DNA from: Mesorhizobium sp. M2D.F.Ca.ET.226.01.1.1 | GTDB taxonomy: Bacteria; Pseudomonadota; Alphaproteobacteria; Rhizobiales; Rhizobiaceae | Assembly (NCBI RefSeq): GCF_004022705.2 | Contig: NZ_RZOY02000010.1 | Location: 186,001-250,000 of the forward strand | Length of the DNA stretch: 64,000 bases | Direction of reading: 5' to 3' | Shown here: piece by piece, positions 35,346-43,839 of the stretch | Numbering within the stretch: the first letter of the stretch is position 1 | Layout: each line of letters starts with the position of its first letter | The notes under the pieces: model-generated | What the model was told of the DNA's origin: nothing | The model's database searches: none | The model's input: only the letters and a program-made list of their open reading frames with translations | Translations under genes and position numbers: made by a program

Positions 35346-36106
35346 TCCACCATGCCTGTCACATCGGGCGTCTGCCACGCAAGATGCTGACCGCCATCGA
35401 GCGCGATCATCTGGCCGGTCACCGAGCGCGCCTGCCAGAGATAGCGGATCGTGGCACCGAATTCGGGCAATTGCGGGCCGCGCTTCAGGATCAGGCCCTC
35501 GACCTGGTTCTCGAAATCATCGTCATCCTGGCGCTTGTTCTTCAGCGTCGGGCCTGGGCCTATGGCGTTGACGCGGATGCGCGGCCCGAGTGCCTGCGCC
35601 AGCATCTGCGTTTGCGTCCACAGCGCCGATTTCGACAGCGCATAGGAGAAATAGCGCGGCGTCGGCCGCCAGACACGCTGGTCGATGATGTTGACGATCA
35701 GCCCCTCCTCGCCCTGCGGCAGCGCACTCGCAAAATTCTGCGCCAAAAGCGCCGGCGTCTTCACATGGATGGCGAAATGGCGGTCCCAGGCCTGCCAGTC
35801 GAAATCCTCGACGCGGTCGTCGACGAACAAGGACGCGTTGTTGACCAGCAGCGTCACAGGACCGAGCGCGGCTTGCGCGCGACCTATGAGACCACCGACC
35901 GCATCCATATCGGTAAGGTCGGCGGCGACCACGGCGGCACGGCCACCCTCACCCGCGATCTTGCTGGCCAACGCCTCGGCCTCGTCGCTTGACCGGTTGG
36001 CGTGGATGGCGACGGCGAAGCCATTGGCTGCCAGGTCCTCGACGATCGCCCTGCCGATCCGCCTTGCTCCACCCGTCACCAGCGCGACGGCAGTGGCTTG
36101 TCTCAT
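35342..36106 (-). CDS. SDR-family oxidoreductase, pteridine reductase-like
   Basis: A 254-residue short-chain dehydrogenase/reductase. The Rossmann motif is TGGARRIGRA (about 10-19), then VNNAS, and the catalytic tetrad includes Y-x-x-x-K in SYALSK. An Arg (ARRIG) right after the Gly motif suggests NADPH. The overall pattern is like FolM/PTR1 pteridine reductases, and the substrate is not certain. The ATG at 36106 follows GAGG, and it is coupled to uvrC by an ATGA overlap. Confidence 0.85.
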   Translation of the reverse strand: MRQATAVALVTGGARRIGRAIVEDLAANGFAVAIHANRSSDEAEALASKIAGEGGRAAVVAADLTDMDAVGGLIGRAQAALGPVTLLVNNASLFVDDRVEDFDWQAWDRHFAIHVKTPALLAQNFASALPQGEEGLIVNIIDQRVWRPTPRYFSYALSKSALWTQTQMLAQALGPRIRVNAIGPGPTLKNKRQDDDDFENQVEGLILKRGPQLPEFGATIRYLWQARSVTGQMIALDGGQHLAWQTPDVTGMVE

Positions 36107-36517
36107 CTTGTCAATCCTCAATCGGCTTCACGATTCCGGGATGCCGGCACAATATGACGGGCCAAGCGTTAAATGCCATTTCCACCTGGGGCAGGAATGT
36201 GGCGAAGCGGCTCGTAGGCGCATCCGATCCACCGGATTCGGCGCGTCGCACACCGCAATATATGTCCCAGCACCCCTTGAACCAAGCGGTGTGCAGCGCA
36301 ACATGATTAGCCTGCTGACATTCGCTGTTGCGAAGATGCAACGTCAAGTTTCGGCCTCATTCGCGCCGGGGAATGACCCAAGTTCAGGTTCGCTTCAGCC
36401 GCATTTCAGCACGACATTCGGAACCGTTAAACGCCAGGCTCGTTTATCCCCCCGGACGGGCCGGGGCGTTTCATGAACAACCAAGCCTAAGTGTCTTGTG
36501 GCTTAAGGAGTATAACA
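36107..36517. other. Divergent promoter region (SDR/uvrC operon and omp gene)
   Basis: About 410 bases without a gene. It should hold promoters for the leftward SDR-uvrC-pgsA-moaDE run and for the rightward outer-membrane protein gene. The stretch just before that gene has AAGGAG eight bases ahead of its ATG. No regulator site stands out. Confidence 0.5.
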
Positions 36518-37165
36518 ATGAAGACCAATCTTAAATTCGCGCCGCTTGCCGCCGCGCTCGGGCTGTTCGCCTTTGCTGGTACCGCTTTTGCGGCCGACGT
36601 CGTTTCCGAAGAGCCGCCGGCTCCCGCCCCGGTTGCCGAGCTTCCGGTCGCTTCCTGGGCCGGCCCCTATGCCGGTATCAATCTCGGCTACGGCTTCGGC
36701 GGTCATGTGAAGGCCCCGGGCGTCGACGCCAAGACCAAAGGCTTCATCGGCGGCGTTTTCGGCGGCTACAACTGGCAGCAGGAAAACTTCGTATACGGTG
36801 CTGAAGCCGACCTCGGCTACAATGGCACCAAGGGTTCGGACAATGGCCTGTCCGCCAAGTCGGGCATCGAGGGCTCGTTGCGCGCTCGCCTCGGCTATGC
36901 CGTGACCCCGGAAATCCTGCTCTACGGCACGGGCGGTCTCGCTGCCAAGAACCAGAAGATCGATGATAGCGTCACCGGCGTGAACGACAGCAAGGGCATG
37001 CTCGGCTGGACGGCCGGCGCGGGCACCGACATCAAGATCACGGACAACGTGTTCGGCCGCGTCGAGTATCGTTACACCGACTACGGCAGCAAGACCTTCG
37101 GCGACACGGGCAAGGTCAAGTCCTCGGACAACCGCGTCACCTTCGGCGTCGGTATGAAGTTCTAA
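36518..37165 (+). CDS. Outer-membrane beta-barrel protein, Omp25/Omp31 type
   Basis: A 215-residue outer-membrane protein. The signal peptide (LAAALGLFAFAGTAFA) is followed by a short Pro/Ala/Glu-rich linker and then an eight-stranded barrel of alternating hydrophobic residues (PYAGINLGYGFGG, FVYGAEADLGY, RVEYRYTDYG). It ends in GVGMKF, the terminal aromatic residue needed for barrel insertion. AAGGAG precedes the ATG and a strong terminator follows. Such proteins are abundant in Rhizobiales. Confidence 0.93.
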   Translation: MKTNLKFAPLAAALGLFAFAGTAFAADVVSEEPPAPAPVAELPVASWAGPYAGINLGYGFGGHVKAPGVDAKTKGFIGGVFGGYNWQQENFVYGAEADLGYNGTKGSDNGLSAKSGIEGSLRARLGYAVTPEILLYGTGGLAAKNQKIDDSVTGVNDSKGMLGWTAGAGTDIKITDNVFGRVEYRYTDYGSKTFGDTGKVKSSDNRVTFGVGMKF

Positions 37166-37190
37166 GTCGTTAGAAGCCACGACACGGAAA

Positions 37191-37217
37191 AGCCGGGCCT
37201 TGCGCCCGGCTTTTTTT
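37191..37217 (+). terminator. Intrinsic terminator of the omp gene
   Basis: AGCCGGGC-CTTGC-GCCCGGCT is followed by a run of T's. Stem and T-run are both ideal. Confidence 0.93.
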
Positions 37218-37237
37218 GTGGCGGCGCTTGCCTCGGC

Positions 37238-37606
37238 TCAGGCGCGCTTCTTTGCCGATTTCACCTTCGACGGCAGCGTCCCGACGAAGGCCAGCGCGCG
37301 ATCGAGCCAGCCGGTGAGATCCGCATCGCTCGCCGTGCCCTCCGGCGCGACACGGATATAGCCCTCCATGGAGCGGCCGCCCATTTCCATCGTGCTCGCA
37401 TGAGGAAGAGCCGCGGCCGCCGCATGCGCATCCTTGCCGACACGCACCAGGAGTCCGCGCTTCGAGGTCCCGATCAGCATATTGCCGTTGATCATGAAGC
37501 AGGTGCCGCCGAACATCTTCTGCTCGGTGAACGCGCGCTTGCCGAGGGCGGCGCGCAGACGCGCGACCATCGGGTCGGGCGCGACGCTGGTTGAGGGCTT
37601 TGCCAT
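37238..37606 (-). CDS. TfoX/Sxy N-terminal domain protein
   Basis: A 122-residue protein matching the TfoX N-terminal domain: RAFTEQKMFGGTCFMINGNM (about 24-43) and GGRSMEGYIRV. TfoX/Sxy proteins activate competence genes in some gammaproteobacteria, but the stand-alone domain is widespread in rhizobia and its role there is unknown. The ATG at 37606 follows GGAG by eight bases. Confidence 0.85.
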   Translation of the reverse strand: MAKPSTSVAPDPMVARLRAALGKRAFTEQKMFGGTCFMINGNMLIGTSKRGLLVRVGKDAHAAAAALPHASTMEMGGRSMEGYIRVAPEGTASDADLTGWLDRALAFVGTLPSKVKSAKKRA

Positions 37607-37685
37607 GCTCAGCACTCCGCGAATTGGGTGATGTCAGGCAAGCACGGAAGGGGGTGGGGTTCAAGGTGGGCGCGAGGCCGAAGCT

Positions 37686-37736
37686 GCCAATCTCCCCCCT
37701 TGTGGGGGAGATGGCCGGCAGGCCAGAGGGGGGCGC
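37686..37736. repeat. Two-hairpin palindromic repeat, copy 1 of an inverted pair
   Basis: CTCCCCC-CTTGT-GGGGGAG is followed by AT, GGCC-GGCA-GGCC, then AGAGGGGGGCGC. It is 49 of 51 bases identical to the inverse of the copy at 37821. The two differences are a compensating swap inside the second stem. Confidence 0.9.
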
Positions 37737-37820
37737 GAAGGAACGCCAACTTTCGAGGTTGTCGATCTTTGTCTTTGATGGCAGCGCATGCTTGGCAATG
37801 ACTGAGATGCTGGCGGGACA

Positions 37821-37871
37821 GCGCCCCCCTCTGCCCTGCCGGGCATCTCCCCCACAAGGGGGGAGATTGGC
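37821..37871. repeat. Two-hairpin palindromic repeat, copy 2 (inverted)
   Basis: Inverted copy of the element at 37686 across an 84-base spacer. Read on the minus strand its second hairpin is GCCC-GGCA-GGGC, where the other copy has GGCC-GGCA-GGCC, so pairing is kept. The pair could also fold into one long stem. Confidence 0.9.
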
Positions 37872-37876
37872 TGTAC

Positions 37877-38473
37877 CTACCCCGGCACGCTCGCTTTCAG
37901 TTCCGGAAATTTCTCATCAAACCTTGCGGCCCAGCGGACCAGGCGGCTGCGGCCCTTCTCCCATTGGCCCGAAAAGCGCAGTGCGAGATAGCCGAGGGTG
38001 GCGCGCAGCGCCATGTGGCCGGCGGTGATCTTCTTCGGCAATTTTGGCGGGTTGGCATTGAGCAGGTCGAGCGCCGTGGTGATCTTCGTCCATTGGCGGT
38101 CGAGCCAGGGCTGGTAGACCATCTCTTCCGGCCGCGTGCGCCGCTCATAGACCATCGACAGCGCGCAGTCGCAGATGCCGTCGGCGAGCGCCTCAAGAAC
38201 CTCCGCCTCGAGCCGCTTGTCCGTGTTACGCGGGAACAGCGCGTTCTTCGACAGCCGGTTGAGATGCTGGGTAATAGTGCGGCTGTCGTGGATCGTGCGA
38301 CCATCCTCCAGGACCAGCACCGGGATCTTGCCGAGCGGATTGGCCGAGATCAGTTCGGCGGGCTTCTCCTCGGTCTTTATAGGCACAAGGTCGATGCCGA
38401 TGCCGGCATAGGCGGCGGCCATGCGGACCTTCGAACTGTAGGGGGACGTGGACGCATAGAGCAGTTTCGGCAT
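37877..38473 (-). CDS. Glutathione S-transferase-family protein
   Basis: A 198-residue GST. The thioredoxin-like domain starts LLYASTSPYSSKVRMAA, where the S-P-Y-S-S-K segment supplies the likely active-site Ser, then NPLGKIPVL with cis-Pro and the conserved DSRTITQHLN. A helical C-terminal domain follows. The ATG at 38473 follows GGGAAG. An inverted repeat pair lies just downstream. Confidence 0.86.
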   Translation of the reverse strand: MPKLLYASTSPYSSKVRMAAAYAGIGIDLVPIKTEEKPAELISANPLGKIPVLVLEDGRTIHDSRTITQHLNRLSKNALFPRNTDKRLEAEVLEALADGICDCALSMVYERRTRPEEMVYQPWLDRQWTKITTALDLLNANPPKLPKKITAGHMALRATLGYLALRFSGQWEKGRSRLVRWAARFDEKFPELKASVPG

Positions 38474-38585
38474 GATCGGCTTCCCAATTGTTTGCCGGAC
38501 TGTTGCCCGAATGGGTCTGCGGGGCAACGGCCCAGCGAGCCGATCCGGATTAGCCAATGCCTTTTGCCGGAGCTCGCTACCGCAA

Positions 38586-38634
38586 CGAAAAAGCTCCCGG
38601 AAGTTTTGCCTGGCGGCAAAATTTCCGAGAGCTT
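38586..38634 (-). terminator. Intrinsic terminator of the histone H1-like gene
   Basis: Arms of 20 bases (AAGCTCCCGGAAGTTTTGCC on the plus strand) pair at 18 positions around TGGC. On the minus strand the stem is followed by TTTCGTT. It lies about 110 bases after the gene's stop. Confidence 0.75.
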
Positions 38635-38743
38635 TAGGAGGAGCGTCCGCTCCGACTCCGCTCGCTCAGACACCGAATTTGGCGAGAGGGGTGCCTGAAT
38701 GGCGCCCGCCCTCACCTTGCGGTTCGCGCGCGAAGCTACGCGA

Positions 38744-39103
38744 TTACTTCTTGGCGGCCGGCTTCTTGGCCGGAGCTGCCTTTTTCACGGCGGCCGGAGC
38801 CTTGGCGGCGGCGGCCTTCATCGGAGCCTTGGCGGCGGGCTTGGCTGCGGCCTTCGCTGCCGGCTTCTTGGCGGCGGGCTTGGCTGCTGCCTTTGCAGCC
38901 GGCTTAGCTGCTGCCTTGGCGGCGGGCTTGGCCGCAGCCTTCGCGGCCGGCTTAGCCGCAGGCTTCGCTGCTGCCTTGGCCGGAGCCTTGGCGGCTGCCT
39001 TCGGTGCTGCCTTCTTCACTGCTGCAGGTTTCGCGGCAGCCTTAGCTGCCGGCTTCTTTGCCGGCGCTTTCGCCGCCGGCGCCTTGGTTGTCGTCTTTGC
39101 CAT
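38744..39103 (-). CDS. Histone H1-like Lys/Ala/Pro-rich protein
   Basis: A 119-residue, very low-complexity basic protein built of tandem A-A-K-P and A-A-A-K units with a slightly different start (AKTTTKAP) and end (AKKPAAKK). Such tails bind DNA non-specifically, as in histone H1 and AlgP-like proteins, so a nucleoid or transcriptional role is inferred. The repetitive gene is prone to length change between strains. Lys/Ala codon use is biased to AAG and GCC. Confidence 0.8.
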   Translation of the reverse strand: MAKTTTKAPAAKAPAKKPAAKAAAKPAAVKKAAPKAAAKAPAKAAAKPAAKPAAKAAAKPAAKAAAKPAAKAAAKPAAKKPAAKAAAKPAAKAPMKAAAAKAPAAVKKAAPAKKPAAKK

Positions 39104-39514
39104 GCGATGCCCCTTGCGTTTTGCCGAGGGTCGTGAGTGACCCGGCGTGTCTATGCATATCTGACTCGCGACTGTCTAGCCAGCGAAGCAACACAATGAT
39201 TTTCAGTTATTGAATTTTGGTTACGCAAAACGCATGAAGATGCATCTCATTGAAAAATTGTGAGCGAATCTGTCACTTTCGAAGTGACGGCTGGCCGGAC
39301 AGATTTTCGCCCGGCATCTATCGCCTGATCATCCATCAACCCGCAGCATAACCCTATATCGGAATGTGAGCGCAGTGCTCACAATAAAGAAGAAGCCGTC
39401 GACCGCTCGTTTCATCTTGTCCAGCACAAACATCTACAGATGATCCTGCAGCGCGCGGAGGGCAAAGCTTGCTTGGTGAAAAGCGAGCTTCAAGCTCATA
39501 TTCAAGCGCTGCCG
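39104..39514. other. Intergenic region with two dyads
   Basis: About 410 bases without a gene. Two perfect inverted repeats stand out: GTCACTT-TCG-AAGTGAC (39272-39288) and TGTGAGC-GCAGT-GCTCACA (39365-39383). The second resembles LacI-type operators. A weaker hairpin lies at 39465-39490, just past the DinB pseudogene. No target is obvious; the H1-like gene start is about 170 and 260 bases away. Confidence 0.55.
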
Positions 39515-40045
39515 TCAGACCTCCGCCGGCTCGCGCTCGCCCCCGAGGCGGCGCGCCGGCTCGGCTCGGTGCAGATGCACGGCGTAGGTGTCCCAGGGCG
39601 GCGAGACCGCGATCCGCACCACCATGCGGCCGATCTCGCCGCGATGGTAGCTGCCATGCAGGACGACGTGGGTCAGCATCTCCTGCCGCGTCATGCCGCC
39701 TTTGTCGCCGTCGGTGAAGGTGAAGGCGACCGGCTCGGCAAGCTCTTGCTCCGAAACGATTTCGAGATAGTCGAGATACCAGCGGTCTGCCTCGGACATC
39801 GCGGCGCGCAAAGCAGCCGGCTCCGGCATTTCCTCGGTGTTGTCGCTCGCATAGCCATGGGCAACGCCCTTCAGATGCGCGGCAAAGATCCGCGACACGA
39901 CATGGATGTGGTTCATCAGCCGGATCGCGGCATGGCGCTCCCCGGCATCGCGAACCGGATCCATCCCGGCAAGCTTTTCCGCGAGCTCATCGTTCGCCCA
40001 GGCCTGATAGGCAAGCAGGCTCTTCAGCAGCGTCTATGCGCTCAT
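39515..40045 (-). pseudogene. DinB-family gene with an early nonsense codon
   Basis: Translated from the ATG at 40045, which has GGAG seven bases upstream, the frame reads M-S-A-stop (TAG at 40034-40036). It then continues without break for about 170 codons as a recognisable DinB protein (LLAYQAWANDEL, LMNHIHVV, the HGSYHRGE metal motif). A single C-to-T change from CAG would explain the stop. A shortened product from an internal start at 39964 would lack the first helix. It diverges from a TetR gene. Confidence 0.7.
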
Positions 40046-40115
40046 CGCCCGGCTCCATTTGCGTTGGTGAAATGAATGTGAGTATCCTGTTTATATTCTC
40101 GGGAGACCCGCCAGG

Positions 40116-40739
40116 ATGTCTACTCGCATTGCAAGGCCGGCCGCGCGCATGCGCAAGCAGCCGCGCCAGGCGCGTTCGATCGCTACCGTCGAGGCGATCA
40201 TCGAGGCCGGTGCTCGGGTTCTGAGCGAGCTCGGCTGGGCTGGCTTTTCCACCAACAAGGTGGCGGAGGCCGCCGGCGTCAGCATCGGCTCGCTCTATCA
40301 ATATTTTCCCGACAAGCTTGCTCTGGTCGAGGCAATCCGGCGCCGTCACTTCGATCATGTGCTGTCGGTGATCAGCGAAGCGGCGGCCGACCAGAAGCCG
40401 CTCAGGCAGTTCGCGCGCGAACTGGTGCGCGGCATGATCGGAGCGCACAGCGTCCATCCGACGCTGCACCAGGTGCTGCTCGACGAGGCGCCCGGCGACC
40501 GCGGCTCGCGCGCCGCGCATGCTTCGTTCCAGGCGCGCTATCTCGAACGTTACGCGGCGGCCGTCGCGCAGTACCGCAGACGCCGCAAGGATACCGAGAC
40601 GATGGCGCGCGTGCTCTCCTCGGCGATCGAGGGCGTGATCCACAACGCTGCGCGCCGGAACATGCTCGACGCGCCGGAACTGCAGAAGCAACTCGTCGAG
40701 CTGATCTCGGCCTATCTGTCCGGTAGCCGGGCTACCTGA
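40116..40739 (+). CDS. TetR-family transcriptional regulator
   Basis: A 207-residue repressor type. The DNA-binding helix-turn-helix spans about residues 22-66 (VEAIIEAGARVL, then AGVSIGSLYQYFPDKLALVE), followed by a helical ligand-binding domain. The start at 40116 lies about 70 bases from the damaged DinB gene, divergently. Its targets are likely nearby, but no clear operator was seen. Confidence 0.9.
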   Translation: MSTRIARPAARMRKQPRQARSIATVEAIIEAGARVLSELGWAGFSTNKVAEAAGVSIGSLYQYFPDKLALVEAIRRRHFDHVLSVISEAAADQKPLRQFARELVRGMIGAHSVHPTLHQVLLDEAPGDRGSRAAHASFQARYLERYAAAVAQYRRRRKDTETMARVLSSAIEGVIHNAARRNMLDAPELQKQLVELISAYLSGSRAT

Positions 40740-40912
40740 CCCGTCGGGCGCCAAGGCAGCAGAGCCGGCGACGGCGAAACAGGCTGGCGCCAGCCCGCGT
40801 GCCTGCGGCTCTTCGGTGACCGGCACCGCAAACTAATTTTGCATCGCCTGTCGATTCCGCCGATCCCCGTTCGTCGTATCATCGCAACCAACCAACGAAG
40901 GACAACACAACA

Positions 40913-41317
40913 ATGCGTTTCATGATGCTGATGATCCCCGGCGGCTACGCGACCGCGGCTCCCGACGTCAGGCCCGAAGCGGAAGCCGTGGCGACGATGA
41001 TGAAATACAATGAAGAGCTGAAGCGGGCCGGCGTGCTGCTCGCGCTCGACGGGCTGCATCCGCCGTCCTCGGGCGCGCGGGTCTCCTTCAAGGGCGGCAA
41101 GCCTACCGTCACCGATGGCCCGTTCGCCGAAGTCAAGGAAGTGCTCGGCGGCTACTGGATGATCGACGTGCGCTCGCCCGAGGAAGCCGTCGAATGGGCG
41201 CGCCGCTGCCCCGCTGGCGAGAACGACGTCATCGAGGTCCGGCGCGTTTTCGAGATGAATGATTTTCCCGAGGACGTCCAAAAGGTCGTCGACGGGTTCG
41301 ACGAGTTGAAGGGTTGA
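40913..41317 (+). CDS. YciI-family (DGPF) protein
   Basis: A 134-residue YCII-related protein. The RFMMLMIPG start, GVLLALDGLHPP and VTDGPFAEVKEVLGGYWMIDV are the family signature, including the DGPF motif. It is coupled to the sigma-factor gene that follows, whose TTG start overlaps its TGA stop. DGPF proteins are found with ECF42 sigma factors in many bacteria. They are thought to act as enzymes or sensors in that module. Confidence 0.9.
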   Translation: MRFMMLMIPGGYATAAPDVRPEAEAVATMMKYNEELKRAGVLLALDGLHPPSSGARVSFKGGKPTVTDGPFAEVKEVLGGYWMIDVRSPEEAVEWARRCPAGENDVIEVRRVFEMNDFPEDVQKVVDGFDELKG

Positions 41318-42558
41318 CCGCCACGGCGGCGATCGAAGCGGTCTGGCGGATCGAGCAGCCGAAGCTTGCCGCCAGGCTCACCCGCTATTTGCGCGATGTC
41401 GGGCTGGCCGAAGAGGTGGTGCAGGATGCTTTCGTGCTGGCGCTGGAACGCTGGCCCGGGGAAGGCATTCCACACAATCCGGCCGCCTGGCTGACTCAGG
41501 TCGCCACCAACCGGGCGCTCGACCGCCTGCGCCGAACCGTGCTGATCGACGGCAAGCATCGCCAGTTGGCCGTCGATCTCGCCGAACTGGAGCGAACGAT
41601 GCCCAACATCGAGGCGGCGCTGGACGAGGACATCGACGATGATCTGTTGCGGCTGATCTTCACCGCCTGCCATCCGGTGCTGCCGGCCGAACAGCGGGCC
41701 GCGCTTGCCTTGCGGATGCTGGGCGGGCTGTCGACGCCTCAAATCGCGCGCGCCTTCCTGGTGCCCGAGGCAACCGTCGCCCAGCGCATCGTGCGCGCCA
41801 AAAGAACGCTGCGCGAAGCCTGCATTGCCTTCGAGACGCCGCGCGGGCAGGAGCGGCGCGAGCGCCTCGGCGCAGTGCTGGAAGTGATCTACCTGATCTT
41901 CAACGAAGGCTATGTCGCTTCCTCCGGACCGGATTGGCTGCGCACGGACCTCAGCGGCGAAGCGATGCGCCTCGGCCGCCTGCTGGCGGCGCTGGTGCCG
42001 CAGGAGCCCGAGGCGCTCAGCCTGGTGGCTGTGATGGAGCTCAGCGCGTCGCGCTTTGGCGCCCGCGTCGACGCGGCGGGCAACCCGGTCCTTCTGCTCG
42101 ACCAGGACCGCAGCCGCTGGGACTGGTCGCTGATCCGGCGCGGCCTCGACGGGCTGAACCGCGCGATGGCGCTGACGCCGACACCTGGCCCCTATCAGTT
42201 GCAAGCGATGATCGCCGCCTGCCACGCCCGCGCCGTGAGCGCGGCCGACACCGACTGGATCGCCATCGCCGCGTACTACCAGGCGCTTGCGATGGCGGCG
42301 CCCTCGCCTATCGTCGAGGTGAACCGGGCGGTCGCTGCCGGCATGGCGTTCGGACCGGCCCAAGGGTTGGCGATCGCCGACGCGCTGCGCGACGAACCTC
42401 GGCTCAAGGATACGCATTTGTTGCCCACCGTACGCGGCGACCTTCTGGCGAAGCTCGGACGTATCGACGAAGCCCGCGCGGAGTTTCGACGCGCCGCCGG
42501 GCTGACGGGCAATGAGAAGGAGCGCGCGCTGCTGCTTGCGCGGGCTGATGGCGGTTAA
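41314..42558 (+). CDS. ECF42-type RNA polymerase sigma factor
   Basis: A 414-residue sigma factor. The sigma-2 region contains GLAEEVVQDAFVLALERWP, and the sigma-4 region ends with GLSTPQIARAFLVPEATV-Q-R. A C-terminal extension of about 230 residues has TPR-like and YgfB-like character, typical of the ECF42 group, and replaces an anti-sigma factor. It starts at TTG overlapping the YciI stop, so the two are translated as a unit. Its targets usually include the DGPF gene itself. Confidence 0.9.
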   Translation: MTATAAIEAVWRIEQPKLAARLTRYLRDVGLAEEVVQDAFVLALERWPGEGIPHNPAAWLTQVATNRALDRLRRTVLIDGKHRQLAVDLAELERTMPNIEAALDEDIDDDLLRLIFTACHPVLPAEQRAALALRMLGGLSTPQIARAFLVPEATVAQRIVRAKRTLREACIAFETPRGQERRERLGAVLEVIYLIFNEGYVASSGPDWLRTDLSGEAMRLGRLLAALVPQEPEALSLVAVMELSASRFGARVDAAGNPVLLLDQDRSRWDWSLIRRGLDGLNRAMALTPTPGPYQLQAMIAACHARAVSAADTDWIAIAAYYQALAMAAPSPIVEVNRAVAAGMAFGPAQGLAIADALRDEPRLKDTHLLPTVRGDLLAKLGRIDEARAEFRRAAGLTGNEKERALLLARADGG

Positions 42559-42629
42559 ACCAACTCAGGATGGTCGGCGGGACAGCGCCTACCTCAGCTG
42601 TCCATCAGCTGCCATTGAACCGGCGTCTC

Positions 42630-43244
42630 TCAGCGCGTGGCGACCACGGCCACGCCGGCGCCGATCATCACGCCACCGGCGGCGCGGTTCACGCGGCGCA
42701 CGATCGCTGGTGTGCGCAAAAGGCCGCGGGCTCGGCCGGCCAGCAGGACATGTCCACCGATGACCACGGCCTCGACGATCAGGATCGCCGTCGCCAACAC
42801 GCCAAGATCGGCTGTGTTGAGCGACGCGCCGACCACGTTGGGCAGCAGGGCGACGTAAAACAGCGGCATCTTCGGATTGCCGAGGTTGAGCGCGATGCCG
42901 GTGGCGAAGGTCGCCAGCAAGCCGCGCCGGTTCGATACCGGCTGCGATGCCGGCACCACGGGAACGGCGGTCCACAACCTGATGCCCATCAAGATCAGAT
43001 AGGCCGCGCCACCATAGCGAAGCACGGTCATGACAACCGCCATCTTGGCGGCGACGATCGACAGCCCGAAGGTGGCGAGCACCAGAAAGATCAGGATACC
43101 GACCACCGTCCCAGCCCCATAGGCGATGCCCGACGCGGCACCGCTGGAGATCGTGCGGGCGACGATCGTCATATTGTCCGGGCCGGGACTGGCGGCAAAC
43201 ACGAAGAATGCGGCCGCGAAGGCCAGCAGCGTCGTGATATCCAT
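42630..43244 (-). CDS. LysE/RhtB-family amino acid exporter
   Basis: A 204-residue inner-membrane exporter with about six helices. The family signature is at the start (FAAASPGPDNM) and later (GIALNLGNPKM). The ATG at 43244 was chosen because it sits at the first hydrophobic helix, and the upstream codons are not protein-like. Substrate unknown; relatives export lysine, threonine or homoserine lactones. Confidence 0.9.
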   Translation of the reverse strand: MDITTLLAFAAAFFVFAASPGPDNMTIVARTISSGAASGIAYGAGTVVGILIFLVLATFGLSIVAAKMAVVMTVLRYGGAAYLILMGIRLWTAVPVVPASQPVSNRRGLLATFATGIALNLGNPKMPLFYVALLPNVVGASLNTADLGVLATAILIVEAVVIGGHVLLAGRARGLLRTPAIVRRVNRAAGGVMIGAGVAVVATR

Positions 43245-43260
43245 GCCCGTCAGCGCCGCC

Positions 43261-43713
43261 TCAGCGCAGCACGCGGCAGCGGCCGTTATAGACCATCCAG
43301 CGGTCGAAACCCAAGACGCAGAACTCGACATTGTCGCCGATCGAGGCAAAGCCCTGGCCTTCCTCGATCAGGTAGAAGATCGAGCGGTCGCGGCCGTCGG
43401 ACAGGTTGACGGTGGCGCGGCAGTAGTGGCGGCCGATCGGCCATTCGTCGCTCGCCGGCTCATAGCGGTGCTGGCGAATGTTGCGGAAATCGGTGATCGC
43501 GACGTTCGGCAGATGCGGCACGTGGTGCACCTGATAGGAGAAGCGGTCGGTGATCTTGCTCAGCACCCAGCTTTCGCCGCAGACACTGCCATCGTCGCCG
43601 CTGTAGACGGAAAGGTCTGCGGCCTGCGCCGCCTGGCTGAAGCCCAGCGGAGCGGCGAAGGGAGTGGACAGCGCAACCAGCGCGGCAAGAGCGGAATGGG
43701 CGAAGCGAGTCAT
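43261..43713 (-). CDS. Secreted hypothetical protein
   Basis: A 150-residue exported protein with an N-terminal signal peptide (SALAALVALSTPFAA through QAAQAA) and a mature domain containing four cysteines (VCGES, YCRA, FCVLG, GRCR), which suggest two disulphides. It is downstream of no other gene in its direction and precedes the LysE gene by 16 bases, so they may share a transcript. No family was recognised. Confidence 0.7.
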   Translation of the reverse strand: MTRFAHSALAALVALSTPFAAPLGFSQAAQAADLSVYSGDDGSVCGESWVLSKITDRFSYQVHHVPHLPNVAITDFRNIRQHRYEPASDEWPIGRHYCRATVNLSDGRDRSIFYLIEEGQGFASIGDNVEFCVLGFDRWMVYNGRCRVLR

Positions 43714-43839
43714 GACAGCCTCTCAAGGTCGGTTGCACGCACTGTGCGGGTTCGCTTGGCGGCGGTCAAGCGGGTGCGAATAAAGGTTTTCGGAAGAGAC
43801 TTTGGGGTTTCCGCAAAGCTTCGTTCCGGATTTCACCGA

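Noticed and set aside
38700..39140. An open frame antisense to the histone H1-like gene, rich in Ala, Leu and Gly.
   Set aside because: It is the complement of the low-complexity A-A-K-P repeat and starts without a ribosome site.
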